Part shown: piece after piece, positions 7,825 through 17,729 of the stretch | How positions within the stretch are numbered: position 1 is the stretch's first letter | Layout of the letters: each line of letters opens with the position of its first letter | NCBI RefSeq assembly: GCF_017876095.1 | Contig: NZ_JAGINM010000002.1 | Location: forward strand, 399,427-463,426 | DNA length: 64,000 nt | Source of the DNA: Azospirillum agricola | GTDB taxonomy: Bacteria; Pseudomonadota; Alphaproteobacteria; Azospirillales; Azospirillaceae | Direction of reading: 5' to 3' | Made by a program: the position numbers and the translations under genes | The notes under the pieces: model-generated | Database searches by the model: none | Seen by the model: the letters and a program-made list of their open reading frames with translations, nothing else | Told to the model about the DNA's origin: nothing

Positions 7825-9819
7825 ATGTCGATCTCGACCCGCATCGCCATGGGCTTCGCCGCCGTTCTTCTGCTGACCGTGACGGTCGCGGTCATCGGCT
7901 GGCGGGGGCTGAACGGCTACGCGGAGCATGTCGACGTCGCCAGCCGGACCGCCGCGCTCGACACCCGGCTGAACCAGGCAAGGCTGGAGGAGGCCCGTTA
8001 TCTGCTGGATGTCGAGCCGGCGGCGAGCCGTCAGGTCCGCGCCCTGACCGACGCCCTGAGAGCGGACGTCGAGTCCCTGCTCGCCGACCGCACGCATCCA
8101 ATGAACCACCAGATCCTGTCCGAGGCGCTCGACAAACTCGCCACCTACCGCAAATCCTTCGACGAGGTGGTGAAGCTGGAGGCCGACAAGTTCGCCGGAC
8201 TCGCCAAGCTGCGCCGGCAGACTTCCGTTCTGCTGGAGGCCGCGCGGAGCGTATCGGCGGCGCAGGAGGACCGTTACCGGACGCTCCTGGCGCGGCTGCG
8301 CGAGGCTCCGGCCGATGACGGGGCGCTGGCGGCGTTGGACTCGTCGGTGCGGCTCGGCGGCATCGCCGGCCGGCTGGTCCAGGAGACGCGGGGCGCCCTG
8401 CTCGACGTCCAGCAGTTCCTGATCGAGAATGGCGGATCGGGCAGCACCGCGCTGAACGCCGGCATCGACAGGCTGCTCCACGTCGTCGGCGACATGCGCA
8501 GGAGCGCGCCCGATCCAGACGCCCTGAAGGCGGTCGACGATCTGACCGCCAGCGTCATGGGGGTGGAGACCGAGTTCCTGCTCGTCGTCGACATCATCCA
8601 GAGCCGGCTGAACGCCCGCGCGGCGATGCGCGACGCCGCCGCCGCCGTCAGCGAGCGGGTCGGTCATCTGGTCGAGATGCAGATGACCGAACGCGAAACC
8701 GGCCGCGCCCGCGCCGCCTTCCTGCTGTGGAGCGGCGCGCTCGGCGCGCTCGGCGTCGGCATCCTGCTGTCGATCGTCATCGCCCGCAGCCTGACCGGCC
8801 CGATCGCCGCGACCACGCGGGCGATCCAGCGCCTGTCGGAAGGCGACCTCTCCACCGCCGTGCCCGGCACCGGCCGCCGCGACGAGCTGGGCGCCATCGG
8901 CCGCGCCACCGTCAGCGTGATCCAGGTGCTGCACGGCCTGCACCACGAGATGCACCGGCTGTCCGGCGTGACCACCAGCGCGGCCGGAACGGCGACCGCA
9001 TCGGAGTTCCACGGCGCCTACGGGGAGATGATCGCGCTGCTGAAGGACACCGGCTCGGCTTTCCAGAGGATCGGCGAACAGGCGACCCAGGTCGCCGTCG
9101 CCGCCGGGCAGGCCAGCACCGCCATCGGCCACGTCTCGGACGGCGCGTCGGAACAGACCGACGACCTCGATCAGGTCGCCACCGCCGTCGGCCAGTCGGC
9201 CCGCGCCATCGCCCATGTCACCGACAGCACCCGCGACGCCTCGGACATGGTCAAGGACGCCGCCGGCTTCGCCGACAAGGGCCGCGACGACATGGCCCGC
9301 CTGCTGCGCGTCTCGCAGACCATCGCCGAGAACAGCCGGCGCATCGGCCGCATCACCGAGGCGATCACCCAGATCGCGGTGAAGACCAACATCCTTTCCG
9401 TCAACGCCTCGATCGAGGCGGCCCGCGCCGGCGAGCAGGGCAAGGGCTTCGAGGTCGTCGCCGAGGAGGTCGGCAAGCTCGCCGACAACGCCGTCGAGAG
9501 CGCCCGTCAGATCGCCGACATCGTCGAAACCGCGGCGGCCATGGCGCAGGAAGGCATGACCGTCACCGAGCAGGCCCGCCGCATGATGGACGGCTTGGCC
9601 GAGCGGGTCGCCCGCATCGACAAGGCGTTCCAGTCCGTCGCCGTGGCGATGGAGCAGCAGCAGGCATCGGTCAGGGAGATCGAGCGGTCGGTCGAGAGCG
9701 TGCGCACCGTGGCCTCGAAGAACGCCGCCGCGTCGGAGGAGATCGCCGCGACCATGGTCCACCTCTCGCGGCTGGCCGATGAAACCCGACGGCAGGTGGC
9801 ACGCTTCAAGGCGGTTTGA
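7825..9819 (+). CDS. Methyl-accepting chemotaxis protein
   Basis: This is an inner-membrane chemoreceptor of 664 residues. An N-terminal membrane helix (IAMGFAAVLLLTVTVAVIG) is followed by a helical periplasmic ligand domain of about 260 residues. A second membrane segment (LWSGALGALGVGILLSIVIA) leads to a HAMP domain starting TGPIAATTRAI. The signalling hairpin contains ILSVNASIEAARAGEQGKGF and the downstream EEVGKLADNA. No CheR-tethering pentapeptide is seen at the C-terminus. The start is uncertain: ATG at 7825 (MSISTRIAMGF) gives a typical receptor N-terminus with AGGA 15 bases upstream, and ATG at 7792 is in frame. It is divergent from cheR and probably feeds the adjacent CheA complex. 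Confidence 0.93.
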   Translation: MSISTRIAMGFAAVLLLTVTVAVIGWRGLNGYAEHVDVASRTAALDTRLNQARLEEARYLLDVEPAASRQVRALTDALRADVESLLADRTHPMNHQILSEALDKLATYRKSFDEVVKLEADKFAGLAKLRRQTSVLLEAARSVSAAQEDRYRTLLARLREAPADDGALAALDSSVRLGGIAGRLVQETRGALLDVQQFLIENGGSGSTALNAGIDRLLHVVGDMRRSAPDPDALKAVDDLTASVMGVETEFLLVVDIIQSRLNARAAMRDAAAAVSERVGHLVEMQMTERETGRARAAFLLWSGALGALGVGILLSIVIARSLTGPIAATTRAIQRLSEGDLSTAVPGTGRRDELGAIGRATVSVIQVLHGLHHEMHRLSGVTTSAAGTATASEFHGAYGEMIALLKDTGSAFQRIGEQATQVAVAAGQASTAIGHVSDGASEQTDDLDQVATAVGQSARAIAHVTDSTRDASDMVKDAAGFADKGRDDMARLLRVSQTIAENSRRIGRITEAITQIAVKTNILSVNASIEAARAGEQGKGFEVVAEEVGKLADNAVESARQIADIVETAAAMAQEGMTVTEQARRMMDGLAERVARIDKAFQSVAVAMEQQQASVREIERSVESVRTVASKNAAASEEIAATMVHLSRLADETRRQVARFKAV

Positions 9820-10096
9820 GACCCTGGAACTCGCCGCTGGTGCCCCACGCAGAGCGCGGGGATGACGAGATGACGATCGCTTTCAGGAAGCGAGCGAAGC
9901 GGCTGCGGCTGGCTGAAATAAAATTCATCGACGAGCGGATGGGAAAAAGTGGTAATTCCTATTCCCTTCACGGCGTTAGATGGCATTTAAGTTTGTTTTA
10001 ACCGTGTTGGCGGCTTATTGGGGGCGTCGGGACGATCAATCCCGGCCATCGATCCACGGATCACCCAGAGATCAACCCAAGACAAGGGAAGCCGAC
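9820..10096. other. Intergenic region downstream of the MCP gene
   Basis: No gene is evident. A 61-codon frame at 9816-10001 lacks a ribosome binding site and any recognisable pattern. The segment is locally AT-richer near 9920-10010, which is consistent with a promoter for the small gene that follows. Confidence 0.45.
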
Positions 10097-10345
10097 ATGC
10101 CCACTCCGATGATCGCCGATGAAGTCCGCACGGCCAGCCGCATCCACGCGCGCCTCCTGGATGGTTTCATCGCCCTGACGGAAGGTGAACTCGCCGGCCT
10201 TGCCCCCGGTTTTGCCCAGGAGAGTCTTCAGGAATCGCTGGAGCGTCTGCGCGCCGCCCGCAAATCCTATGGCGGTATTGCCGGCGTCGTCGTCGCGGCG
10301 TCGAGCAACGAACCGATCGCCCTGGCGGCGTCCAACGCCGCCTGA
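10097..10345 (+). CDS. Small hypothetical protein (82 aa)
   Basis: I do not recognise a family. The ATG at 10097 follows AGGGAAG at a suitable distance, which makes a real start likely. The predicted product is 82 residues, mostly helical (EVRTASRIHARLLDGFIAL, then ESLERLRAARKSYGG), with a small-residue C-terminus rich in Ala, Val and Ser. There is no signal peptide or membrane helix. It faces the DUF2934-like gene convergently, so the two are not in one operon. Confidence 0.6.
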   Translation: MPTPMIADEVRTASRIHARLLDGFIALTEGELAGLAPGFAQESLQESLERLRAARKSYGGIAGVVVAASSNEPIALAASNAA

Positions 10346-10389
10346 ACGGCGGCGCCGGTTTCACTGTTCCGATTGCGGGAACCGGCCGG

Positions 10390-10683
10390 TCAGGCCGGAA
10401 CCGTCTTGCGGGCGCGTGGCTTGCGCGTCTTGGGGGACTCGGCGACCAGTTCCGGTGCCGCCGTTTCGACCGCGGCGGACAGGGTCGTCACCGGTTCGGC
10501 CTTGCTCTTCCTCACCGCCTTGCGCGGCGCCGCCTTCGTCGGTGCGGCCACCCCTTCGGCCTGAGCCGCGACATCGCGTTCAGCCTGCAACCAATGATCG
10601 GCGTCGCAGCCGTCCGGACAGCCCTGCTCCAACCAGATCGCGTAGGCGCGATCGCGGATGCGCCGCTCGACATCCAGGCTCAT
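10390..10683 (-). CDS. DUF2934-like small protein
   Basis: The N-terminal 40 residues (ERRIRDRAYAIWLEQGCPDGCDADHW region) match the pattern of DUF2934, a short motif of unknown function common in rhizobia and Azospirillum-like bacteria. The C-terminal half is a low-complexity Ala/Lys/Pro tail ending KTRKPRARKTVPA, possibly nucleic-acid binding. The start ATG (MSLDVERRIRD) is preceded by GAGGAGA about 6 bases upstream, which rules out the longer frame. The product is 97 residues. Confidence 0.7.
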   Translation of the reverse strand: MSLDVERRIRDRAYAIWLEQGCPDGCDADHWLQAERDVAAQAEGVAAPTKAAPRKAVRKSKAEPVTTLSAAVETAAPELVAESPKTRKPRARKTVPA

Positions 10684-10786
10684 CACACTCTCCTCGCTGG
10701 GTCGTGACAATTTCTGTTGCGACGCGAAGAGTGCCGGACGGGACAACATCCCGCAACCGGGCGAAACGATATCGGCGCATCGGCCA

Positions 10787-11800
10787 TCAATCCGATGACG
10801 TTTCTCCGTGGCCGCCCGGCCTGCTCTGCTGGAGTTCACGCCAGCGGGCGACGTTGCGGTTGTGGTCCGGCAACGTCCTGGCGAAAACATGCCCGCCGGT
10901 GCCATCGGCGACAAAATAAAGGAAATCGTGCTTCTCCGGTTTCACAACTGCGAGAAGCGACGCCTTGCCGGGGTTGGCGATGGGCCCCGGCGGCAAGCCG
11001 TTGATCTGGTAGGTGTTGTAGGGCGACTCGAACTTCCAGTCGTTGCGGGTCAGCGTCCGGCCCAACTCGCCCGAACCATCGGTCAGGGCGTAGATCACGG
11101 TCGGATCGGATTGCAGCTTCATCCCGGCTTCCAGCCGGTTGAGAAAGACACCCGCCACCCTGGCGCGCTCGGCCGCGACGCCGGTTTCCTTTTCGACGAT
11201 GGACGCCAGGGTCAGCGCCTGTTCGGCCGTCTCGATCGGCAAGCCGTCCTCGCGCCCCTTCCACGCCTCGGCCAGCGCCTGGGTCATGGCGGTCTGCATC
11301 CGCTCGACCAGCGAGGCACGGCTGTCGCCATAGGCGTAATGGTAGGTTTCGGGAAGCAGCGCGCCGTTCCTCGGCACCTTGCCCAACTCGCCGGTCAGGG
11401 CCGGCTCCTTGTCCAGCAGGGCCACCACCTGCGCCGAGGTCAGCCCCTCCGGCACGGTGAAGCGCCGCACCACGGTGCGGCCCTGGCGCATTTGCTCCAG
11501 GACGGCTTCCATGCTGATTCCGGCGGGAAACAGATACTCGCCGGCCTTGAGGTCGCGCACCGGCCCCATCAGCCCCATCAGCTTGGATCCGGCGACGAAC
11601 AGCAGCGGCGAATCGATCACCCCGGCGTCGCCGAGCGTGATGGCGATGGCCTCGATCCCGCTGCCGCGCGGGATGACCACGCTTTCCGGCTGCTCGAGCG
11701 GACCGGGGGCCATGACGCGCATGACTCCCCAGACGCCGACTCCTGCGGTGGCGCCGGCAACGACCAGCGCCCCCGCGATGATCCGGAGGCCCCAGCCCAT
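10787..11800 (-). CDS. mltG: Endolytic murein transglycosylase MltG
   Basis: MltG (YceG family) cleaves nascent glycan strands in the periplasm and helps set glycan chain length. The 337-residue product has an N-terminal membrane anchor (LRIIAGALVVAGATAGVGVWG), a LysM-like segment (about 40-95) and the catalytic domain with ASIVEKET at about 199-206, whose glutamate is the expected active residue. The conserved QSDPTVIYALTDG-type stretch and PTNPYNTY-like region (ESPYNTYQINGLPPGPI) are present. It starts 5 bases after the fabF stop, the arrangement usual in alphaproteobacteria. Confidence 0.95.
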   Translation of the reverse strand: MGWGLRIIAGALVVAGATAGVGVWGVMRVMAPGPLEQPESVVIPRGSGIEAIAITLGDAGVIDSPLLFVAGSKLMGLMGPVRDLKAGEYLFPAGISMEAVLEQMRQGRTVVRRFTVPEGLTSAQVVALLDKEPALTGELGKVPRNGALLPETYHYAYGDSRASLVERMQTAMTQALAEAWKGREDGLPIETAEQALTLASIVEKETGVAAERARVAGVFLNRLEAGMKLQSDPTVIYALTDGSGELGRTLTRNDWKFESPYNTYQINGLPPGPIANPGKASLLAVVKPEKHDFLYFVADGTGGHVFARTLPDHNRNVARWRELQQSRPGGHGETSSD

Positions 11801-11805
11801 GCCGC

Positions 11806-13068
11806 TTACGCGAACTCCTTGAAGACCAGCGACGCGTTGGTGCCGCCGAACCCGAAGGAGTTCGACAGCGCCGCGCGGACCCGGCGCTCCTGGGCGACCT
11901 TCGCCACCAGATTGACGCCCTGGCAGCTCTCCGACGGATTCTCCAGGTTCAGGGTCGGCGGAACGATGCCGTGGTTGATCGACTTGATCGAGTAGATCGC
12001 CTCGACCGCGCCGGCGGCGCCCAGCAGGTGGCCGATGGCCGACTTGGTGGAGGACATCGCCAGCTTGTCCATGGCGGTGCCGAACAGACGCTTCACGGCG
12101 CCAAGCTCGATCTCGTCGCCGAGCGGCGTCGAGGTGCCATGAGCGTTGACGTAGTCGATGTCGGCCGGGGTCAGGCCGGCGCGCTTCAGCGCCCCGCTCA
12201 TCGCCCGGAAGCCGCCGTTGCCATCCTCCGCCGGGGCGGAGATGTGGTGGGCGTCGCCCGACAGGCCGTAGCCGACGATCTCGGCGTAGATGGTGGCGCC
12301 GCGCTTCTTCGCGTGCTCCAGCTCCTCGAGGACGACGACGCCCGAGCCCTCGCCGATGACGAAGCCGTCACGGTCCTTGTCGTAGGGGCGCGAGGCCTTC
12401 TCCGGCGTGTCGTTGAAATTGGTGGACAGGGCGCGCATGGCGGCGAAGCCGGCCACGCCCAGGCGGCTGACCGCCGCCTCGGTGCCGCCGGCGACCATGA
12501 CGTCGGCGTCGTCCCACATGATCAGGCGGGCGGCGTCGCCGATGGCGTGCGCGCCGGTCGAGCAGGCGGTGACCACCGAGTGGTTCGGGCCCTTGAAGCC
12601 GTGCTGGATCGAGATGTGACCGGAGGCCAGATTGATCAGGCAGGCGGGAATGAAGAAGGGCGACAGGCGGCGCGGCCCCTTCTCGTGCAGGGTCACGGCG
12701 CCGTCGGCGATGCCCGGAAGGCCGCCGATGCCGGAGCCGACCATCACGCCGGTGCGCTCGCGCTCCTCGTCGGTCTGCGGAGTCCAGCCGGAATCGCGGA
12801 TGGCTTCCTGCGCCGCCGCGATCGCGTAGAGGATGAAGTCATCCATCTTGCGCTGGTCCTTCGGCGGCACGAAGGAATCGGCGTTGAAATCGCCGTCGCC
12901 CGTACCGCGCGGAACCTGACCAGCGACCTTGGAGGCGAGGTCGGACGTCTCGAAGCCCGTGATCGCGCGGATTCCCGATTGACCGGCAATCAGCCGCTCC
13001 CAGTTCACCGTGTGGCCAACGCCAAGCGGCGTGACCAGACCGAGGCCGGTGACGACGACACGTCTCAT
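11806..13068 (-). CDS. fabF: 3-oxoacyl-[acyl-carrier-protein] synthase II (KAS II)
   Basis: FabF condenses malonyl-ACP with acyl-ACP in fatty-acid elongation. The catalytic triad is complete: Cys169 in TACSTG, His310 in NAHGTSTPLGD and His347 in IGHLLGAAG. The 420-residue length is normal, and the C-terminal NSFGFGGTNAS is conserved. It lies between acpP (93 bases upstream) and mltG (5 bases downstream) in the fab run. Confidence 0.98.
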   Translation of the reverse strand: MRRVVVTGLGLVTPLGVGHTVNWERLIAGQSGIRAITGFETSDLASKVAGQVPRGTGDGDFNADSFVPPKDQRKMDDFILYAIAAAQEAIRDSGWTPQTDEERERTGVMVGSGIGGLPGIADGAVTLHEKGPRRLSPFFIPACLINLASGHISIQHGFKGPNHSVVTACSTGAHAIGDAARLIMWDDADVMVAGGTEAAVSRLGVAGFAAMRALSTNFNDTPEKASRPYDKDRDGFVIGEGSGVVVLEELEHAKKRGATIYAEIVGYGLSGDAHHISAPAEDGNGGFRAMSGALKRAGLTPADIDYVNAHGTSTPLGDEIELGAVKRLFGTAMDKLAMSSTKSAIGHLLGAAGAVEAIYSIKSINHGIVPPTLNLENPSESCQGVNLVAKVAQERRVRAALSNSFGFGGTNASLVFKEFA

Positions 13069-13161
13069 GAGCTGTTTCCTGACCTATCCTCGAAAAAACG
13101 TCGACGGCCAGGCCACCGCGTCGCGGATCGCCTGGCCACCGGTAAAGGCGTCCCTGCCCGA

Positions 13162-13401
13162 TCAGGCCGGGGCGTTCGCCTTGATGAAGTCGATGGCGTC
13201 CTTCACCGACAGAATCTTCTCGGCGGCGTCGTCGGGGATCTCGACCCCGAACTCCTCCTCGAAGGCCATGACCAGCTCGACGGTGTCGAGGCTGTCGGCG
13301 CCCAGATCGTCGATGAAGGAGGCGTTCTCCACCACCTTCGACTCCTCGACACCCAGGTGGTCCACAACGATCTTCTTCACGCGCTCGGCGATGTCGCTCA
13401 T
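13162..13401 (-). CDS. acpP: Acyl carrier protein
   Basis: This acidic 79-residue carrier has the phosphopantetheine attachment Ser37 in GADSLDT. The start ATG ([10 protein letters not shown]) is chosen because family members begin there; the open frame extends further upstream with arginine-rich sequence. It lies between fabG and fabF, the canonical order. The 182 bases up to fabG may carry a separate promoter, because ACP is usually needed in excess. Confidence 0.98.
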   Translation of the reverse strand: MSDIAERVKKIVVDHLGVEESKVVENASFIDDLGADSLDTVELVMAFEEEFGVEIPDDAAEKILSVKDAIDFIKANAPA

Positions 13402-13583
13402 CTTATCTGACCTTCCAATCCTTGAAATCGCTCGGGAAACCGCTCGGGATAATCCGGTCGGAGCGACACGCGGAAGGCGTGCCGTCCTGCTGCGAAAAGC
13501 CCCGTCCGATAACACATTTCCGCAGCCTTGACCAGCGCCCGCGGGGGCTGGGGGCCGCGAAGCTTCACAAGAGGCGTATCGCC

Positions 13584-14321
13584 TCAGATCATGGCCATGC
13601 CGCCGTTGACATGCAGCGTCTGGCCAGTGACATAGGCGGCCTCTTCGCTCGCGAGGTACACGACCCCGGCGGCGATCTCCCCCGGCTCGCCCATGCGGCC
13701 GGCCGGGATGGCGGGGAGCAGCTTCTGCTTCTGCTCGTCGTTCAGGGCGTCGGTCATCGCCGTGGTGATGAACCCCGGCGCGACGCAGTTGACCGTGATG
13801 TTGCGCGAGGCCAGCTCGGCGGCAAGGGCCTTCGACATGCCGATCAGGCCGGCCTTCGACGCGGCGTAGTTGGCCTGCCCCGGATTGCCGGTGACTCCGA
13901 CCACGGAGGTTATGTTGACGATGCGGCCCCAGCGGCGCTTCATCATGCCGCGCATGGACGCGCGCGACAGGCGGAAGGCGGCCGTCAGGTTCACGTCGAG
14001 GACGGCCTGCCAGTCCTCGTCCTTCATCCGCATGGCGATCTGGTCGCGCGTCAGCCCGGCGTTGTTGACCAGGATGTCCACCTTGCCCAGCGCCGCCTCG
14101 GCATCCTTGAAGAGCTGCTCGGTGGCGGCCGCCTCGGACAGGTTGCCGGGGACGACGAAGGCGCGCTCGCCCAGTTCGGCGGCCAGCGCCTCCAGCGGGG
14201 CGGTGCGGGTGCCGGACAGCGCGACGGCGGCGCCCTGGGCGTGCAGCGCGCGGGCGATGGACGCGCCGATGCCGCCCGATGCGCCGGTGACGAGGGCCGA
14301 CTTGCCGGTCAGATCGAACAT
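13584..14321 (-). CDS. fabG: 3-oxoacyl-[acyl-carrier-protein] reductase
   Basis: FabG is the NADPH-dependent short-chain reductase of fatty-acid elongation. The dinucleotide motif TGASGGIG is at about 12-19, NNAG at 86-89, and the catalytic residues are Ser139, Tyr152 and Lys156 (YAASK). The 245-residue length is typical. The ATG at 14319-14321 follows the fabD stop by 11 bases. A much longer frame reading into fabD is an antisense-like extension and is not the start. Confidence 0.98.
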   Translation of the reverse strand: MFDLTGKSALVTGASGGIGASIARALHAQGAAVALSGTRTAPLEALAAELGERAFVVPGNLSEAAATEQLFKDAEAALGKVDILVNNAGLTRDQIAMRMKDEDWQAVLDVNLTAAFRLSRASMRGMMKRRWGRIVNITSVVGVTGNPGQANYAASKAGLIGMSKALAAELASRNITVNCVAPGFITTAMTDALNDEQKQKLLPAIPAGRMGEPGEIAAGVVYLASEEAAYVTGQTLHVNGGMAMI

Positions 14322-14332
14322 GGTGGGAATCC

Positions 14333-15283
14333 TCACAGGGTCTTGAGGAACGACTCGACGTCCGCCGGGGTGCCGACCGACGTGGCGGAGAGTTCCTTGT
14401 CGATGCGCTTGGTCAGCCCGGCCAGCACCTTGCCCGACCCGACCTCGACCAGAGTCGACACGCCCTGCTCCTTCATGGCCAGGACGCATTCGCGCCAGCG
14501 GACCATGCCGGTGACCTGATCGACCAGCAGGCGGCGGATCGCGTTGGGGTCGGAGACGGCCGACGCGGTCACGTTGGCGACCACCGGCACGACCGGCGCC
14601 GCGATGGTGACGGACGCCAGCGCCTCGGCCATCGCGTCGGCGGCCGGCTGCATCAGCGCGCAGTGGAAGGGGGCGGAGACCGGCAGGCGGACGGAGCGCT
14701 TCAGCCCCCGCTCGGCGGCCAGCGCGATGGCGCGGTCGATGGCCTCGGCGCTGCCGGAGATCACCACCTGACCGACCGAATTGTCGTTGGCGACGGAGCA
14801 CACCTCGCCGAGCGCGCTGTCGACGGAGTCGGCGGCGATGGCCTGCGCCTGCTCCAGCTCGGCGCCCAGCAGGGCCGCCATGGCGCCCTTGCCGACCGGA
14901 ACGGCCTTCTGCATGGCCTGCCCGCGCAGCTTCAGCAGGCGCGCGGTGTCGGCCAGCGTGAAGGCGCCGGCGGCGCAGAGCGCCGAATACTCGCCCAGCG
15001 AATGGCCGGCGACGAAGGCGGCGTGCTTGGCGAGATCGACCCCGCCCTCGCTCTGCAACACCCGCATCACGGCGACGCTGACCGCCATCAGGGCGGGCTG
15101 GGCGTTCTCGGTCAGGGTCAGGTCGGCCTCGGGGCCTTCGACCATCAGGCGCGACAGCCGCTGGTTCAGCGCGTCGTCCACCTCTTCGAAGGTGTGGCGC
15201 GCGACTTCGAACGCTTCGGCGAGTTCGCGGCCCATGCCGACGGCTTGGCTGCCCTGCCCCGGAAAGACGAACGCCCTGGTCAT
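14333..15283 (-). CDS. fabD: Malonyl-CoA:ACP transacylase
   Basis: FabD loads malonyl groups onto ACP. The nucleophile Ser95 lies in GHSLGEYSA and the partner His207 in SAPFHCALM; the N-terminal FPGQGSQ is intact. The product has 316 residues, normal for the family. It is the first gene of the fabD-fabG-acpP-fabF-mltG run, and its promoter should lie in 15284-15440. Confidence 0.98.
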   Translation of the reverse strand: MTRAFVFPGQGSQAVGMGRELAEAFEVARHTFEEVDDALNQRLSRLMVEGPEADLTLTENAQPALMAVSVAVMRVLQSEGGVDLAKHAAFVAGHSLGEYSALCAAGAFTLADTARLLKLRGQAMQKAVPVGKGAMAALLGAELEQAQAIAADSVDSALGEVCSVANDNSVGQVVISGSAEAIDRAIALAAERGLKRSVRLPVSAPFHCALMQPAADAMAEALASVTIAAPVVPVVANVTASAVSDPNAIRRLLVDQVTGMVRWRECVLAMKEQGVSTLVEVGSGKVLAGLTKRIDKELSATSVGTPADVESFLKTL

Positions 15284-15440
15284 GTGTCGTATGGAACCCT
15301 GGATGGAAGGCGCCCCGCCCCTCGCGGCGGCGCCATGGAATGCGCGACAGTCATACCCTCCCTTTTGGGCAAGTCAAGCGACGCGCGACGACCGGACCCG
15401 CCAAGGGTCGATAAAATGCGCCTGATCCAGGCAAAACGCC

Positions 15441-15473
15441 CATGAACAGCCAGCTTCGACGCGGCTGTTCATG
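15441..15473. terminator. 11-bp inverted repeat between acyltransferase and fabD
   Basis: The arms CATGAACAGCC (15441-15451) and GGCTGTTCATG (15463-15473) are perfect complements with an 11-base loop. The repeat is about 75 bases past the acyltransferase stop and 160 bases before fabD, both minus strand. A terminator for the former or an operator for fabD are both possible. No U-tract follows. Confidence 0.4.
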
Positions 15474-15547
15474 ACGAGGGGCTTTCCGAATCTTGCGCTG
15501 TTCACGCCCTTTCTATGAAGAACGGCGAATCCGCCAGGAAAGCCGGC

Positions 15548-16537
15548 TCAAGCCTTGCCGACCAGGGCGACGCGGGTCCAGGGCCGCAGTTGCGCCGCCG
15601 CTTCCAGCATCATCGGTCCGGCAAGCCCGGCGAGCAGCGCCACCCCGAACACCGCGGCATCGCCATAGCCGAGCTTGTGCAGCACCACCCGCGCGCCGGC
15701 GGTGAAGAAGGCGTGGTGCAGATAGATGGCGTAGGAGGACTTGCCGACGGTCCGGAACACCGCGCTGGACGGCATGGCGTGCAGCAGGGTCACCGCGCCG
15801 CCCATGCCGCACAGCAGCGCCACCGCGCTGTTCCAGCCGAAATAATGATGGATCGCCCCCAGCAGCGACGCCTGGTGCAGCGCCAACCCGAGCAGCAGGG
15901 CGCCGCCGGCCGTCCCCAGGAGCGCGCGGCGCGGCAGCCGGTCGCGGAAACGGGTCACCGCGACGCCGAGCAGAAAGTGAGGCAGCAGGACAAAGGTCTC
16001 GTTGATCGAGAAGGGATTCGATTCGGTGTGGATCGTCTGGCAGCCGATCATCGCCAGACCGAGGACCGCCGCGAAGGGAACGGGCCGGTCGATCAGCCGC
16101 GCCGCGTCGAGCAGCGCCACGAAGGCGAAGATCAGGAAGAGCGATTGCAGATACCAGAAATGGGCATAGGAATAGACGTAGATCTCCCACATCGCGTTCG
16201 GCGCGAAGCTGCCGTTGGCCCCCGGCGCGTGGGTTTGCACGAGGTAGAAGAGGGTGGAGACGACCAGGAACGGAAAGCCCAGGCGCCGCAGCTTCTTGAC
16301 GAAAAAGGACGGGAGCGCCCCGCCCGCCGCCGGCCGCAGGGCATAGACCAGACCCGACAGGAAGGTGAAGAGCGGCATGCGGATCAGCTCGAAGCTGCTC
16401 GTCGCGTAGCGGTAGAGGGATCCGTCCTCAACCTGCATGCCGGTGCCGGGCACCCCGACGACGTGGTAGGCGACCAAAAGGATGCAGGCGAGCCCGCGCA
16501 ACTCCACGACATGATAAGGCAGGGTGTCTCTGCGCAT
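15548..16537 (-). CDS. Acyltransferase family 3 membrane protein
   Basis: Acyltransferase-3 proteins (OafA/YrhL type) transfer acetyl or other acyl groups to surface or periplasmic sugars. The N-terminal ELRGLACILLVAYHVVG contains the conserved Arg and His of the family, and about ten hydrophobic segments follow through 329 residues. I chose the ATG at 16535-16537 (MRRDTLPYHVV) because the preceding in-frame stretch is low-complexity and antisense-like. It is isolated: convergent with nothing and divergent from rpsF. Its substrate cannot be told from context. Confidence 0.85.
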   Translation of the reverse strand: MRRDTLPYHVVELRGLACILLVAYHVVGVPGTGMQVEDGSLYRYATSSFELIRMPLFTFLSGLVYALRPAAGGALPSFFVKKLRRLGFPFLVVSTLFYLVQTHAPGANGSFAPNAMWEIYVYSYAHFWYLQSLFLIFAFVALLDAARLIDRPVPFAAVLGLAMIGCQTIHTESNPFSINETFVLLPHFLLGVAVTRFRDRLPRRALLGTAGGALLLGLALHQASLLGAIHHYFGWNSAVALLCGMGGAVTLLHAMPSSAVFRTVGKSSYAIYLHHAFFTAGARVVLHKLGYGDAAVFGVALLAGLAGPMMLEAAAQLRPWTRVALVGKA

Positions 16538-16970
16538 TGGTATCCCCGTGCGAGCCGAAGTGAGGAAAGCGGCCGTCGCTTGCCGTCCGGTGCCTTGTGG
16601 CTGGGTCGTCCGGCCCCGCGACGTTGCCGCGCGGCCCTGGGACGGTGGCGGGAACGCGGCCTCTGCGGCCCTTGTTCGCTCTTTTGGCTGAATGTGCCGG
16701 GAACTTCCCTTTATTGGCGCGGTCCGGCCGGCCGGCGTAAGCTCGACGGGGAGGCGCCGCTTTCCGGGACGCCCGGCGGGTGGTGAGGGAAACTGCGGGG
16801 CCGCCTGAATTTGCTCTGGATTTCCGCTGGACAGCGGGGCCGCCCTGTGCATACTGCGCCGCTTCATAACTCCTTGCCGACGGCTTGCCGCCGGCTAGGC
16901 CCGGGCGGCTGACCCCATCCATAGGGGGTGGCGGCGCAGCGCCGGACCATGAACAGCCATGGGGAGTGCA
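16538..16970. other. Divergent intergenic region upstream of rpsF
   Basis: These 433 bases separate the acyltransferase start and the rpsF start and should hold both promoters. GGGGAG just upstream of 16971 is the rpsF ribosome binding site. I could not fix a convincing -35/-10 pair and see no further gene. Confidence 0.5.
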
Positions 16971-17411
16971 ATGGCACTTTACGAGTGCGTGCTGATCGCA
17001 CGCCAGGACATCTCGGCCGCCCAGGCCGAGCAGCTCGGTGAGACCTTCGCCCAGATCATCCGCGACAACGGCGGCACGGTCGCGAAGACCGAGTACTGGG
17101 GTCTGAAGACCCTGACCTACAAGATCAAGAAGAACCGCAAGGGTCACTACACCCTGTTCAATCTCGACGCGCCGGCCGCCGCCGTCGCCGAGATGGAGCG
17201 GAACATGAGCATCAACGAGGACGTCCTGCGCTACATGACCGTGCGCGTCGACGAACTCGATGCCAACCCGTCGGCGATGATGCAGAGCCGGAACGAGCGC
17301 AGCGAGCGCGGAGAGCGTGGCGACCGTGGTCCCCGCCGCTTCGACGACCGCGGCCCGCGTCCGCCGCGCCGTCAGGAGAATGTTGCCGCTGGTGAAGGGG
17401 AGACCGCGTAA
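16971..17411 (+). CDS. rpsF: 30S ribosomal protein S6
   Basis: S6 binds S18 in the 30S platform. The first 95 residues ([15 protein letters not shown], then [20 protein letters not shown]) are the S6 fold. Residues from about 105 on form an Arg/Glu/Gly-rich tail ([19 protein letters not shown]), common in alphaproteobacterial S6. The start is the ATG at 16971 after GGGGAG. Its TAA shares one base with the rpsR ATG, so the pair is coupled. Confidence 0.98.
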   Translation: MALYECVLIARQDISAAQAEQLGETFAQIIRDNGGTVAKTEYWGLKTLTYKIKKNRKGHYTLFNLDAPAAAVAEMERNMSINEDVLRYMTVRVDELDANPSAMMQSRNERSERGERGDRGPRRFDDRGPRPPRRQENVAAGEGETA

Positions 17412-17683
17412 TGAGCGACAAGCAGACCACGGGCGCTCCGGCCCGCACCGGTGGCGGCGCCCGCCGCCCCTTCTTCCGCCGCCGCAAGACCTGCCCGTTC
17501 TCGGGCGCGAACGCTCCGGCGATCGACTACAAGGACGTCAAGCTGCTGTCCCGCTTCATCTCGGAGCGTGGCAAGATCGTCCCGAGCCGCATCACCGCGG
17601 TCTCGACGAAGAAGCAGCGTGAACTGGCCCGCGCCATCAAGCGCGCCCGTTTCCTGGCCCTGCTTCCGTACATCGTGAAGTAA
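17411..17683 (+). CDS. rpsR: 30S ribosomal protein S18
   Basis: S18 partners S6 in the small subunit. The 90-residue product has the family core [36 protein letters not shown] and a C-terminal [11 protein letters not shown]. It overlaps the rpsF stop by one base and is followed after 46 bases by the DUF2232 membrane protein. Confidence 0.98.
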   Translation: MSDKQTTGAPARTGGGARRPFFRRRKTCPFSGANAPAIDYKDVKLLSRFISERGKIVPSRITAVSTKKQRELARAIKRARFLALLPYIVK

Positions 17684-17729
17684 GCCCGGACCGGATCGAG
17701 AGTTTTAGGCAAAGGTCGAAAGGGTTCCC

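Noticed and set aside
9816..10001. 61-codon frame after the MCP gene
   Set aside because: No ribosome binding site and no recognisable pattern, and it overlaps the MCP stop.
15441..15473. LexA-type box in the GAAC/GTTC dyad
   Set aside because: The alphaproteobacterial LexA box is a GTTC-N7-GTTC direct repeat. Here the half sites are inverted and too far apart.
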